From NCBI GenBank assembly GCA_030704615.1, contig CM060731.1, positions 77,294,756 through 77,358,755 on the forward strand: a DNA stretch of 64,000 bases, read 5' to 3'. This document shows, one piece after another, positions 9,789 through 21,610 of the stretch; the stretch's first letter is position 1; the number at the start of each line of letters is the position of its first letter. The translations under genes were made by a program, and so were the position numbers. The DNA comes from Takakia lepidozioides. Lineage: Eukaryota; Streptophyta; Takakiopsida; Takakiales; Takakiaceae. The notes under the pieces are model-generated. The model ran no database searches. It was not told the origin of the DNA and saw only the letters and a program-made list of their open reading frames with translations.

Positions 9789-11199
9789 TGATAGCATTGA
9801 TTTCTGCGTCTGCATCGTCGATAACAAAAGCATTTGGCCTCCAATCTAGTTTGCTCTGAAGAAGTCGGTCGCGAAGACGTTTCATCCAGGGGCTCAGGTC
9901 AGTTGTTTTATTTCTCGCTGATATAATATAAGCAACAGGTATGTCGTTGAGCCATTCGTCGAACACCATCATGGTATACATTGGGAACTGTAATGTCACA
10001 ATGGTACAAAAATGAATAAGGTGAGTGTTGTAATATTGGAAATAGTTGCATGGCACTCACATTTCAGAATGCAATGAAAGGTAAAGCGTGACACGAATAC
10101 CTTATTTTCGTTGGTCTCAAATGTTGCATCGCAGGATACTACACAGTTGTGTCCCAGGTCGATCATTTTCTGTTTTTGCCACTCCGTTTGTATTCCAATC
10201 ACGAACTTCAAATCACCCGCCACTGACGCTGTCTCTTCATGGTAGAAGAAGACGCTTTCAGGATTGCTATCGATCCACATACGTACACTTTGTGCATCAT
10301 CTGGATGTTTTTTGTAACTCTCAATCGCAAGCTTGTCGGCAATGTTTCTCACGTCGTACTTGAACAAGAAACAATCGCGACTCCACTCCATGCCTGGCTG
10401 AGACGCACAAGCTTCCTGGAGCTGTTGAGTGTGTTGTGTCATAATCATAGCTGGAGATAGGCCACTACGAAGACTATCGACGATCCACTGTTTCATATCT
10501 TGGCTGAGACGAGGGGCATGCACGAATCGCGTGAATGGGAAGAGGGGTCAGCTGAACCATGACATGGTTTTCCTTTTGCATCCACATGCTGTTTCTGGAA
10601 GTATGTGATGATTGCCAACTCTGGATCTAGAAAACACTGGCCAACTTTGAAGCTATATGTACACCCACGTTTGTATGACTCTCCGAAATCCACTGCCTTA
10701 CGTCTGATTCGCTTGACTGGTTTTTGATTATCAGAGGCTGCTATCGGTTTATCTTTCTTCTTCACAATCGGCGGGTCTGTGCACCTATCTACCGGGCCGT
10801 AGCAGCAGTGGTACCTGCAAAGAAAGCATACAAAGCGAGGAGGGTTATCGCCATATACGACTTTGCTAGGCCAGCAGAAAGAAGTGGGGCTGGGAATGTT
10901 ATACAACCCTCGTAAGTGACTTACTTATGTCACTGACGATAACTGTTTGCACGCGGTGTCGTCAGATCTGGCAACTCACGGTACCTTCGATCTTGAACAT
11001 AAAATTGGGTCTTCCCATCCACTCTACTCCTTTCTCCCTCCAGAAAATCAGGAATGCGAGACCATGGAACGACAGCTACTTTGATGGATATACGTTTCCC
11101 TTTTCCGTGGGAAACCTGGCGTATCCAACGGAGGTTTGTGTAATTGAAAAACCCGTCTATGGGTAGCTGTAGGATGCATTTCAAATGAGATACCAAATG
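9789..11199 (-). pseudogene. MULE transposase, 3'-truncated
   Basis: Exons on the minus strand: 11199 to about 10985 (LPIDGFFNYTNLRWIRQVSH, then VAVVPWSRIPDFLEGE), then 10814 to about 10095, then about 9990 to 9789. The middle exon carries a Cys/His cluster (CTYSFKVGQCF...HVDAKGKPCH), then the transposase core with the first Asp in VVSCDATFETNENK. The last exon reads TMMVFDEWLNDIPVAYII and a second Asp region NAFVIDDADAEINAI. A frameshift lies at about 10525 (between PCHGSADPSS and HAPRLSQDMKQW). The catalytic Glu and C-terminal zinc finger expected of MULE transposases are missing, because the sequence passes directly into the Ulp1 3' end. Splice sites AAG/GTACC and TTTGCAG are visible. This gene identifies the 1-17.6 kb element as MULE-type. 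Confidence 0.8.
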
Positions 11200-11537
11200 C
11201 TGCAAATGACAGAGTTATCCCGCCTCGTCTTTCAAACCATTTGATTCCAATGCTGCTTTGCGTTCCTCGTCTAGCACCTTCACGGCAGCACATGCCATTA
11301 CCGGCAACAGTACCACCAGTACAGTACAAATCGCAGAACACACACGGGCAACACAGCGGAGCCCTCGGGACCGCACGACGTCTGCGCACCTGGTGAAAAT
11401 GACGCGCGATGATGGAGTTACACGTGGGTTTTGATGTCACCGAATCGTGTAACCCAGGTTTGAATTCAAAATATCTGACACCTCTCGGAGCCCGCCAATT
11501 TTCGCCGGGCACCAAAGGGCTACACGAACAGGGGTGA
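11200..11537 (-). other. 5' region of the transposase gene
   Basis: The stretch upstream of the first recognised exon is GC-richer. On the minus strand, ATGGCATGTGCTGCC near 11302 opens a short frame reading MACAAVKVLDEERKAALES that stops just before the acceptor at 11200. It could be a first coding exon with an unresolved junction, or leader sequence. Confidence 0.35.
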
Positions 11538-14500
11538 CATGCGTTGGGGATAAAGGATGGGGTGACACGAGCTAGGAGTGACACGATCGGGTGTTACACG
11601 GAGGGGATTGACACAATATCGGGGTTACATGGTGGGGTTACAATGTGAGAGTTACACAATGAGGGTTACACGAGGCGGAGTTACAAGGGCTGACGTGCAG
11701 AGGGTTACAGGGATGATGGGGTTACACGAGGAACAGGAGTTACACGGAGAGGGGTACATGGGATAACATGATACAAGCTTGCATTGGGGTTACACGATGC
11801 GGGTTACATATGGTGGGGATTACATGGGATCACATAATGAGAGGGTTACATGATACGGGATAACATGAAATGAGGGTTACACCCCGCGGAAAAACAGAGG
11901 ATTACATGGGTTACAAATGGTTACAGAGGGTCATGGGGTTACATGGGTTACAGAAGGTCATAGAGGGTTACATGGAGTGAGGATTACATGGGGGTGAGGG
12001 TGACACTCTGCAGTGTTACAGAGGGTAACATGGGTTACAGATGGTTACATGATGGTGAGGGTTATAGAAGGTCACAGAGGGTTACATGGGTTACAGAGCG
12101 TCAAAGAGGGTTACATGGATTACAAAGGGTTACAAAGGGTTACATGGAGTGAGGGTTACATAGGGGGTGAGGGTGACACTCTGCGGTGTTACAGAGGGAT
12201 ACACGGGTTACAAAGGGTTACATGGTGGTGAGGGTTACAGAGGGTCACATAGGGTTACATGGAGTGAGGGTTACATGGGGGTGAGGGTGACACTCTACGG
12301 TGTTACAGACGGTTACATGGGTTACAAAGGGTTACATAGAGTGAGGGTTACATAGGGATTAGGGTGACACTCTGCGGTGTTACAAACGGTTACATGGGTT
12401 ACAAAGGGTTACATAGAGTGAGGGTTACATAGGGGTTAGGGTGACACTCTGCGGTGTTACAGAGGGTTACACCTGGTGAGGGTTATAGAGGGTCACAGAG
12501 GGTTACATAGATTGAGGGTTACATGGGGATAAGGGTAACACTCTTTAGTGTTATAGAGGGATACACAGGTTACAGAGGGTCACATGGGTTAGAGAGGGTC
12601 ACAGAGGGTTACATGGAATGAGGGTGACACTCTACGGTGTTACAGAGTGTTACATGGGTTACAGAGGGTTACATGGTGGTGAGGGTTACACCTGGTGAGG
12701 GTTATAGAGGGACACAGAGGGTTACATGGAATGAGGGTTATATGGGGGTGAGGGTGACACTCTACGGTGTTACAGAGGGTTACATGGATTACAGAGGGTT
12801 ACATGGTGGTGAGGGTTATACCTAGTGAGGATTATAGAGGGTCACAGAGGGTTACATGGAGTGAGGATTACATGGGGGTGAGGGTGACACTCTGCGGTAT
12901 TACAGAGGGATACACGGGTTACAGAGGGTTACATGGGTTACAGAGGGTCACAGAGGGTTACATGGACTGAAGGTGACACTCTGCGGTGTTACAGCGGGTT
13001 ACATGGTGGTGAAGGTTACACCTGGTGAGGGTTATAGAGGGTCACAGAGGGTTACATGGGGGTGAGGGTGACACTCTGCGGTATTATAGAGGGATACACG
13101 GGTTACAAAGGGTTACATGGGTTATAGAGGGTCACACAGGGATGGAGTGAGGGTGATACTCTACAGTGTTATAGAGGGCTAGATGGGTTAGAGAGGGTTA
13201 CATGGTGGTGAGGGTTACACCTGGTGAGGGTTACAGAGGGTCACATGGGTTACAAAGGGTTACAAAGGGTTACATGGAGTCAGGGTTACAAAGCGGTGAG
13301 GGTGACATTCTGCGGTGTTACAGAGGAATACACGGGTTACAAAGGGTTACATGGTGGTGAGGGTTACACCCGGTGAGGGTTACAGAGGGTCACAAAGGGT
13401 TACATGGAGTGAGGGTAACATGGGGGTGAGGGTGACACTCTGCGGTATTACAGACGGTTACATGGGTTACAGAGGGTAACATGGTGGTGAGGGTTACATC
13501 TAGTGGGGGTTAAAGAGGGTTACATGGAGTGAGGGTTACATAGGGATTAGGATGACACTCTGCGGTGTTACAGAGGGTTACATGGGTTACAGAGGGTTAC
13601 ATGGTGATGAGGGTTACACCTGGTGAGGGTTATAGAGGGTCACAGAGGGTTACATAGAGTGAGGGTTACATGGGGGTGAGGGTAACACTCTTTAGTGTTA
13701 TAGAGGGATACACGGGTTATAGAGGGTTACATGGGTTAGAGAGGGTCACAAAGGGTTACATGGAGTGAGGGTGACACTCTGCGGTGTTAAAGAGTGTTAC
13801 ATGGGTTACAGAGGGTTACATGGTGGTGAGGGTTACACCTGGTGAGGGTTATAGAGGGTCACAGAGGGTTACATGGAGTGAGGGTTATATGGGGGTGAGG
13901 GTGACACTCTACGGAGTTACAGAGGGTTACATGGGTTATATAGGGTTACATGGTGGTGAGGGTTATAGAGGGTCACAGAGGGTTACATGGAGTGAGGATT
14001 ACATGGGGGTGAGGGTGACACTCTGCGGTGTTATAGAGGGATACACGGGTTACAGAGGTTACATGGGTTACAGAGGGTCACAAAGGGTTACATGGACTGA
14101 GGGTGACACCCTGCGTTGTTACAAAGGGTTACATGGGTTACAGAGGGTTTCATGGTAGTGAGGGTTATAGAGGGTCACAGGGTTACATGGAGTGAGGGTT
14201 ACATGGGGGTGAGGGTGACACTCTGCGGTGTTACAGAGGGATACACGGGTTACAGAGGGTTACATGGGTTACAGAGGGTCACAGAGGGTTATATGGAATG
14301 AGGGTGACACTCTGCGGTGTTATAGAGGGTTACATAGGTTATAGAGGGTTACATGGTGGTGAGGGTCACAGAGGGTTGCATTAGGGTTACACGACGTGGG
14401 TTACATATGGTGGGGATTACATGGGATCATATAATGGGAGGGTTACATGATGTGGGATAACAGGGAGTGAGAGTTACACCCCGCGGAGTAACAGAAGGTC

Positions 14501-17500
14501 ATGGGGTTATATGGGTTATAGAGGGTCATAGAGGGTTACATGGAGTGACGGTTGCATTGGGGTGAGGGTGATACTCTGAGGTGTTACAAAGGGTTACAGA
14601 GGATTACATGGTGGTGAGGGTTACAAAGGGTCACAGAGGGTTACCTGGGTTACAGAGGGTCACAGAGGGTTACTTGGGTTACAAAGGGTTACAGAGGGTT
14701 ACATGGAGTGAGGGTTATATAGGGGTGAGAGTGACACTCTGCGGTGTTACATAGGGATACACGGGTTAAAGAGGGTTACATGGTGGTGAGGGTTAGAGAG
14801 GGTCACAGAGGGTTGCATGGAGCGAGGGTTACGTGGGGGTGAGGGTGACACTCTGCGGTATTACAGAGGGTTGCATTGGTTACAGAGGGTTACATGGTGG
14901 TGAGGGTTCCACCTGGTGAGGGTTACAGAGGGTTACATGGTGGTGAGGGTTACAGAGGGTTACATGGAGTGAGGGTTACATAGGGGTGAGGGTTACAGAG
15001 GGTTACATGGAGTGAGGGTTACATAGGGGTGAGGGTGACACTCTGCGGTGTTAAAGAGGGTTACATGGGTTATTGAGGGTTACATGGTAGTGAGGGTTAC
15101 ACTTGGTGCGGGTTATAGAGGGTCACAGAGGGTTACATGGGGGTGAGGGTGACACTCTTCTGTGTTACAGAGGGATACACGGGTTACAGAGGGTTATATG
15201 GGTTACAGAGGGTCACAGAGGGATTCATGGAGTGAGGGTGACACTCTACGGGTTTACAGAGGGTTACATGGTAGTGAGGGTTACACCTGGTGAGGGTTAT
15301 AGAGGGTCATAGAGGGTTACATGGAGTGAGAGTTACATGGGGGTGAGGGTGACACTCTGCGGTGTTACAAAGGGATACACGAGTTACATGGGGGTGAATG
15401 GACACTCTGCGGTGTTACAAAGGGATACACGAGTTACAGAGGGTTACATAGGTTACAGAGGGTCACAGAGGGTTACATAGGTTACAGAGGGTCACAGAGG
15501 GTTACAAGGAGTGAGGGTGACACTCTGCGGTCTTACAGAGGATTACATGGTGCTGAGGATTACACCTGGTGAAGGTTATAGAGGGTTACATGGAGTGAGG
15601 GTCACATGGGGGTGAGGATGACACTTTGCGGTGTTACAGATGGATACACGAGTTATAGAGGGTTACATGGGTTACAAAGGGTTACATGGTGGTGAGGGTT
15701 ACAGAGGGTCACAGAAGGTTGCATTGGGGTTACACGATGCGGGTTACATATGGGAGGGTTACATGATGCGGGATAACATGGAGTGAGGGTTACACCCCGC
15801 GGAGTAACAGAGGGTTACATGGATAAAAAGGTTACAGAGGGTCATGGGATTACATGGGTTACAGAGGGTCACAGAGGGTTACATGGGGGTGAGGGTGACA
15901 CTCTGAGGTGTTACAAAGGGTTACATGGGTTACAGAGGGTTACATGGTGGTGAGGGTTACAAAGGGTCAGAGAGGGTTACATGGAGTGAGGGTTACATAG
16001 GGGTGAGAGTGACACTCTGCGGTGTTACAAAGGGATAAACGGGTTAAAGAGGGTTACATGGGGGTGAGGGTGACACTCTGCGGTGTTACAAAGGGTTACA
16101 TGGTCGTGAGGGTTCCACCTGGTGAGGGTTACAGAGGGTTACATGGAGTGAGGGTTACATAGGGGTGCAGGTGACACTTTGCGGTGTTACAAACGGTTAC
16201 ATGGGTTACAGAGGGTGACATGGTGGTGAGGGTTACACCTGGTGTGGGTTATAGAGGGTCACAGAGGGTTACCTGGAGTGAGGGTTACATGGGGGTGAGG
16301 GTGATACTCTGCTGTGTTATAGAAGGATATACACGGGTTATAGAGAGTTACATGGGTTACAGAGGGTCACAGAGGGATACATAAGGGTGAGGGAGACACT
16401 CTGCGGTGTTACAGAGGGTTACATGGTGGTGAGGGTTATACAGGGTCACAGAGGGTTACATGGAGTAAGGGTGACACTCTGCGGTGTTACAGAGGGATAC
16501 ACGAGTTACAGAGGGTTACATGGGTTACAGAGGGTCACATAGGGTTACATGGAGTGAGGATGACACTCTGCGGTGTTACAAAGGGTTACATGGTGGTGAG
16601 GGTTACAGCGGGTTACAGGTGAGGGTTACATGGTGAGGGTTACAGAGGGTCATGGGGTTACATGGGTTAAGAGTGTCACAAAGGATTACATGGGTTGCAA
16701 AGTTTTACAGAGGGTTACATGGAGTGAGGGTTACATAGGGGTGGGGGTGACACTCTGTGGTGTTACAGAGGGTTACATGGTGGATAGGGTTACACCTGGT
16801 GAGGGTTACAAAGGGTTACATGGGTTACAGAGGGTCACAGAGGGTTACATGGAGTGACACTCTGCGGTATTACAGAGGGTTACATGGATTACAAAGGGTT
16901 ACAAAGGGTCACAGAGGGTTACATGGAATGAGGGTTACATAGGGTGGGGGTGACACTCTGCGGTGTTACAGAGGGATACATGGGTTACAGAGGGTCACAG
17001 AGGGTTACATGGAGTGACACTCTGCGGTATTACAGAGGGTTACATGGATTACAAAGGGTTACAAAGGGTCACAGAGGGTTACATGGAATGAGGGTTACAT
17101 AGGGTGGGGGTGACACTCTGCGGTGTTACAGAGGGATACATGGGTTACAGAGGGTTACATGGTGGTGAGGGTTACACCTGGCGAGGGTTATAGATGGTCA
17201 CAGAGGGTTACATGGAGTGAGGGTGACACTCTGCGGTGTTACAGAGGGATACATGGGTTACAGAGGGTTACATGGTGGTGAGGGTTACAAAGGGTTACAT
17301 GGAGTGAGGGTTACATAGGGGTGAGGGTGACACTTTGCGGTGTTACAGAGGGTTACATGGGTTACAGAGGGTTACATGGTGGTGACGGTTACAGGGGGTT
17401 ATAGGGGGTTACAGGTGAGGGTTACATGTTGATGGTTACAGAGGGTCACAGAGGATTGGGTTGCAAAGTTTTACGAGGGTTACATGGAGTGAGGGTTACA

Positions 17501-17620
17501 TAGGGGTGGGGGTGACACTTTGCGGTGTTACAGAGGGTTACACCTAGTGAGGGTTATAGAGGGTCATGGGGTTACATGGGTTTCAGAGGGTTGCATAGGG
17601 TTACATGGTGGTTAGTGGTT
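11538..17620 (+). repeat. Right GGGTTACA-type array, about 6 kb
   Basis: A continuous array of GGGTTACA(T/G/C) and GGGTCACA units with spacers TGGAGTGA, TGGTGGTGA, CCTGGTGA and GAGGGT. Marker blocks GACACTCTGCGGTGTTACAGA recur every 75-130 bases. A distinct submodule (GTTACACGATGCGGGTTACA followed by CCCCGCGGA) occurs near 11.78, 14.37 and 15.72 kb, showing larger-scale duplications. The array ends at about 17620 in unrelated GC-rich sequence. It is the reverse complement of the left array and probably a greatly expanded inverted terminus of the MULE. Open frames within it are by-products. Confidence 0.9.
16822..17150 (+). repeat. Fresh 160-bp duplication within the right array
   Basis: The block from CAGAGGGTCACAGAGGGTTA through TTACATAGGGTGGGGGTGAC is repeated without visible change at a spacing of 160 bases (for example GGAGTGACACTCTGCGGTAT at 16851 and 17011). 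This marks a very recent unequal-exchange or slippage event. Confidence 0.85.
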
Positions 17621-18663
17621 ACTGGCGGACTGGTGGAAGCGGCGGATTGGTGTCGCAGAACGACGACGCGCCGGGGGCGACGACGCCGATGGGATGAGAG
17701 CGGGGGTGGGGAGGGATTGACCGAGCCCAGCCGGCTGCCTTTCGATGGCTGCCGGAGGCGGAGAACCGGCGGTACGGGGTGTCAGGGCTGGACCGTCCTG
17801 ACGCGCTCGCATTAAGTTCTTACATTATTCCTATTATCTTCCGGTTTAAGGCAAGGGTGTTTAGTGTGCTTTGCTTATTATTAACAAGAGCGAAGGTCGA
17901 TCGTCCAGAACCGTCAGATCCGTCCTCTAAGGAAATATGTATATTACCAACCATTGGATAGAGTTCTGAGTTCCAGCTAGGTGATTCTGGGCTCAAATCC
18001 TGCGACCTGGTGTGGTAAGGTAATTAATTAATTGAAGGGTCTCAAAGTTTGGAACGTCTCTGATTTTTCAAAATGCACCCCTCCCCACACATGGACGTGG
18101 ATGGGCCCTTGGCCGACCTGCACGCAGTTGCCTAGCCCAGGGTGGGTCTCATGTATATTGGGTCTATCGTCAATGGGGTGGGTCCACCTGGGCCTTTGGG
18201 TCAAGTGACACGGTAAGTTAGGCAATGAATTCACAATTTATTTATCTTTTCCCGTGCAGTCCTATTGTGAAGAAACTTGGCAAATGGAATCATGGGTCTC
18301 CAGTAGCGACTTTCTTAAGAAATTTGGAAAACAGCACGAGTGGCTACAGAGTTTTGCAAAAAAATAGCCGTACATTCTGTTCATCCATTGAAATTAGGAT
18401 AGAATCATCCACTTCTGTACTTTAATCCATTTATATCATCCATATTTGGCAAATAACATCCATTTTTTATTTTTTATTTGGAGAAGTTTGGCGATTTCAT
18501 CCATGAGAAAACAGGGAATTTGCAACAGAATATTCCATTTTATTTTTTGAGGTCGAAATCTGGCAAAAATTCGCCAATAAAAAAAACGCTGATCTCCATG
18601 TATATTGTCTATTGGGGGAAAAAACTTCAATTTTTTTCGAAAGTCTAGAAAGGGGGTCTATTA
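17621..18663. other. Unique-looking flank, no gene recognised
   Basis: A short GC-rich stretch (17630-17800) is followed by ordinary AT-rich sequence. No supported coding exon was found. A tRNA-like piece near 17965-18010 was considered and rejected. Confidence 0.5.
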
Positions 18664-19298
18664 CAGTGTTGGACTGGTATACCTGGTTTAACCTAGGTAT
18701 GGAATACAGGTATGAATGTATATATTGAAGAACATACCACAGTCGAACCGGTGTAACCCATGTGATACACGTACTGGGGGAGTATGGCTTTAGGATTCCC
18801 CGCACACATACCATACCAGTCTGGGTATATGGAGGAATAGCATGGTTCCAATACCAATATTGCGGTGAGTTCATGGCGAATGGAGGTAGGTATGAGTATA
18901 TGTTAGTGCAGCTAGTTATACCCTGTACTACAATTTGGTTAATTCAAGGCTCCATGTTGCAATTTAGACTTCATTTGCTGCTACTTTGGGTTACCTTTGC
19001 CGAGTGTTTCACGGCTTGGATTAAAATTAGCTATGTGCTAAATGACATTTATGTCTATGTATGGTGAGCTGTAGAAATACCATACCAGTGCTCATATCCC
19101 CCAGTATCACTACAGAGAAAGGGCAATACCAGTACCATACTCATATACAGCCCAAAGTACAACTACTCATACCAGATTCATACCCAAGTTGCTCATACCT
19201 GTATAGATACCTATACCAGCCTAGTATGAAAAAGGGGTGGGATCCTTCATACCAGGACCAGTCTGGTATTAAAAAATGGACATACCAGTCCAACACTG
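18664..19298. mobile_element. Non-autonomous hAT-like element, copy A
   Basis: Terminal inverted repeats read CAGTGTTGGACTGGTATA at the left, with ATACCAGTCCAACACTG closing the right end. The element is flanked by GTCTATTA (18656-18663) and GTCTATTG (19299-19306), an 8-bp target duplication with one change. Its 635-bp interior is rich in ATACCAG and CTGGTAT motifs but has no transposase. The 8-bp duplication and CAGTG termini fit the hAT superfamily. Confidence 0.85.
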
Positions 19299-19306
19299 GT
19301 CTATTG

Positions 19307-20354
19307 TTGGCCTGTCTTGTCACCCACTGGCCCTAGGGTTCCTCCCTTCTAAGGATCACCTTGCATAGGGCCCAAGATTTGAGGACCTCATAAGCTTATT
19401 GATATCTCAAATTGGTTTGTCAATGGTGCCACATGGATTCAACCGCGTAGTGTTGTCTCCAATGATCAAAACGATCACAAGAGATTAGAGGCTTAAAACC
19501 GTCTGAAATTTCACTCCTATCACATTACCTTCCACAAACTGAGGAAGAGGTAAGCATGCCATTTTTTTACAACCAATGTAAGAATGGAACTTCACCTCCC
19601 AGGAATTTAGCTGCATATCCGCAGAACATCTGAGATGGGGTGCTACGGTCCTTTGCCTTGAAGGCAGGGGGATTATGCCACAAGAAGGATTGTTCTTGTG
19701 GTGCGGGCAACGGCAGCAGTAGGAAGGTAGGGGCTAAACGACCTTTGAGTGTTGAAGACACTCAAGAGGACGAAGGCGTTCACTAGGTCTTTCCACAACC
19801 GGGTTGCGGTTGGGGACGCCGAATGGGGGTGGTCATGGCATAATGAGTCGTAGTGGGGGTGGTATAGGACTGACCGTGGGGTTGAGGTCTTGTGATGGGA
19901 GTCGTGGGGATTCATGGGCTCACCACGGTCCATTAGGGCGTGGTGGGTGAGCCAAGACTCACCATGACTCATTACAAAGAGTCGAGGTTTTACGGTGGTG
20001 GTTCATAAAAAAAGACTTGGGTTGCCAACACCTACAGAAGTATATACATGGAGTTGTAACCTCGAAAACGGTGCAAGCCTTATTAAGCGACGACCAAAAG
20101 TTAGTGAAACTAGCAAGCGAGTAGGAAAACGATCAAGTGTGGGGAGCTATCCCAGACTGCCTACAACCAAAGAGAATTTCCACTCAGCCCACGTAATCGA
20201 GGATTGCGTGGGGGAGCAAAAAGGGATCGTTATGGCCCGATGAGCAGCCAAAGCTCCAAGTTGGCCCGACGGCCAATCTGGGAGTTAGGCACACGCACCA
20301 AAACAAGTAACTATGACATGAAATGGAGTTTACTGAAGTGAGATGTGGGACACA
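19307..20354. other. Probable 5' LTR region of a gypsy element, left end not found
   Basis: No gene was recognised. The right end, GGGACACA just before the primer-binding site, could be an LTR terminus (ending CA). The left LTR border could not be found by eye, and the second LTR was not seen in the window. Confidence 0.3.
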
Positions 20355-20362
20355 TGGTATCA
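20355..20362 (+). promoter_or_regulatory. Retrotransposon primer-binding site
   Basis: TGGTATCA followed by TAGC resembles the complement of the plant initiator-tRNA-Met 3' end, the usual primer of plant LTR retrotransposons. It lies 5' of the gag remnant at the expected place. Confidence 0.6.
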
Positions 20363-20400
20363 TAGCTTAGAGTGCGATCGTCCTTGAGATCGGACTCGCC

Positions 20401-21080
20401 ATGGGATCGGGCAAAGTCAAGCGAAAGCGGAATGGTCCAAAAGCCGACGAACCTAGTGAGCCCGGTGGGGGCGACCCGATGCCAAAGCAGCAAAAGAAAA
20501 AAAGAAAAACCTCTCAGAGGGTGATGCTACCCAAGATCAAGAGCTACTTGAGGAATTGGAGTCCAATGATTTTCCCGAGTCGTCTCCGGATCATCAAATG
20601 TCCCAGATGCCGCCAACATTTTGGGAAAGCTATTGGCTCAGTTCGGTGGGACTCTTCAAGATGTGGTGAAAGCTGCCTGCAATGTCACTTCCGCAAAATC
20701 GAAGTTTAAAGTGAAGCCATAGGAACCCGACATCTTTGAGGGCGTCCAGAATCAGAAGGCGCTCAATACTTGACTCCTGAAGTTTATGTAGTATTTCCAG
20801 GCATGAGTGTAAGCAAGGACGGAGTGAAAATGGTTCCCACCTATTTGAGGGGCTATGCTCAACAATGTTGGCAGAAACGTCTTCAAGACCAATGACCCAC
20901 CCTAGACTCGATGAGTTGGCATGGCTTCAAGGAACTCTTGAAGAAGCAGTTCGTGTCTCTTAATGCATCCTAGCTTGTTCGGGACAAAATGAGGAACTTG
21001 AAGCAGACGGATGACATTCGGGGCTATGTTCAAGCTTTCAATGTGCTCTTACTTGAAGTCACAGATATGGCGGAACCAAA
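20401..21080 (+). pseudogene. Ty3/gypsy gag remnant
   Basis: ATG at 20401 begins a lysine-rich leader. A gag-like stretch follows in shifting frames: LGKLLAQFGGTLQDVVKAA, then EPDIFEGVQNQKAL, VPTYLRGYAQQCWQKRL, SWHGFKELLKKQFV and RNLKQTDDIRGYVQAFNVL. This pattern is typical of the Retrotrans_gag domain of gypsy elements. Several in-frame stops (one TAG at 20720) and frame changes make it non-functional. Polymerase sequences were not found downstream; similarity fades at about 21080. Confidence 0.75.
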
Positions 21081-21610
21081 AATTCCTCTTGTATGTTATC
21101 ATTGGCCAAATTTCGTGACACCAAGTGGATTATATTGAGTGTCATTCGGTGCCATGTCACTCCAATATGTGTCATTCGTGAAAGGAGATGTGGAAGATTT
21201 GACAACATGGAAACTGACGTACTATAATGTTAAAGATCGCACGATTGAACACTTTGCATTAAGTTCTTAGATTATTGCTAGTGTTCTCCGACTCGGAGGG
21301 TTTAAATTCTTTTTCCTTCCAATAATTCCAAGTAAATTTTTCTAACTCTTCACTTTACAAAAAAAAAAGAATATAAACACATCCATTATACTATAGGCCA
21401 TGTAACTAACCCTATTGATGCATCAATACTCCATGTCTGTCTATGATTTGTATTTCCGTTTGCAAACATATTATCATGAGGTTGGGTAGCACATGAGTAG
21501 GCTCACACCTCTACGCGCCTACTCACGTGAGTAGAAGAGGATATATCGGAAATTCCAAGAATATTCCTGAAAAATACGATCGCGAAACTAAAATGTGCAA
21601 TTTGTGCTTA
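21081..21610. other. Intergenic, no gene recognised
   Basis: AT-rich sequence after the gag remnant. A short stretch at 21260 (GCATTAAGTTCTTAGATTATT) resembles one at 17810, hinting at a shared repeat fragment. Nothing else was supported. Confidence 0.4.

Noticed and set aside
11578-17560. Many open frames of 60-125 codons reading GYMGYRGLHGGEG-like repeats
   Set aside because: They follow only from array units that lack stops; frames change often and antisense copies of the array on the left do the same.
17965-18010. tRNA-like B box (GGGCTCAAATCC) suggesting a SINE
   Set aside because: No good A box at the right distance, no tail and no target duplication were seen.
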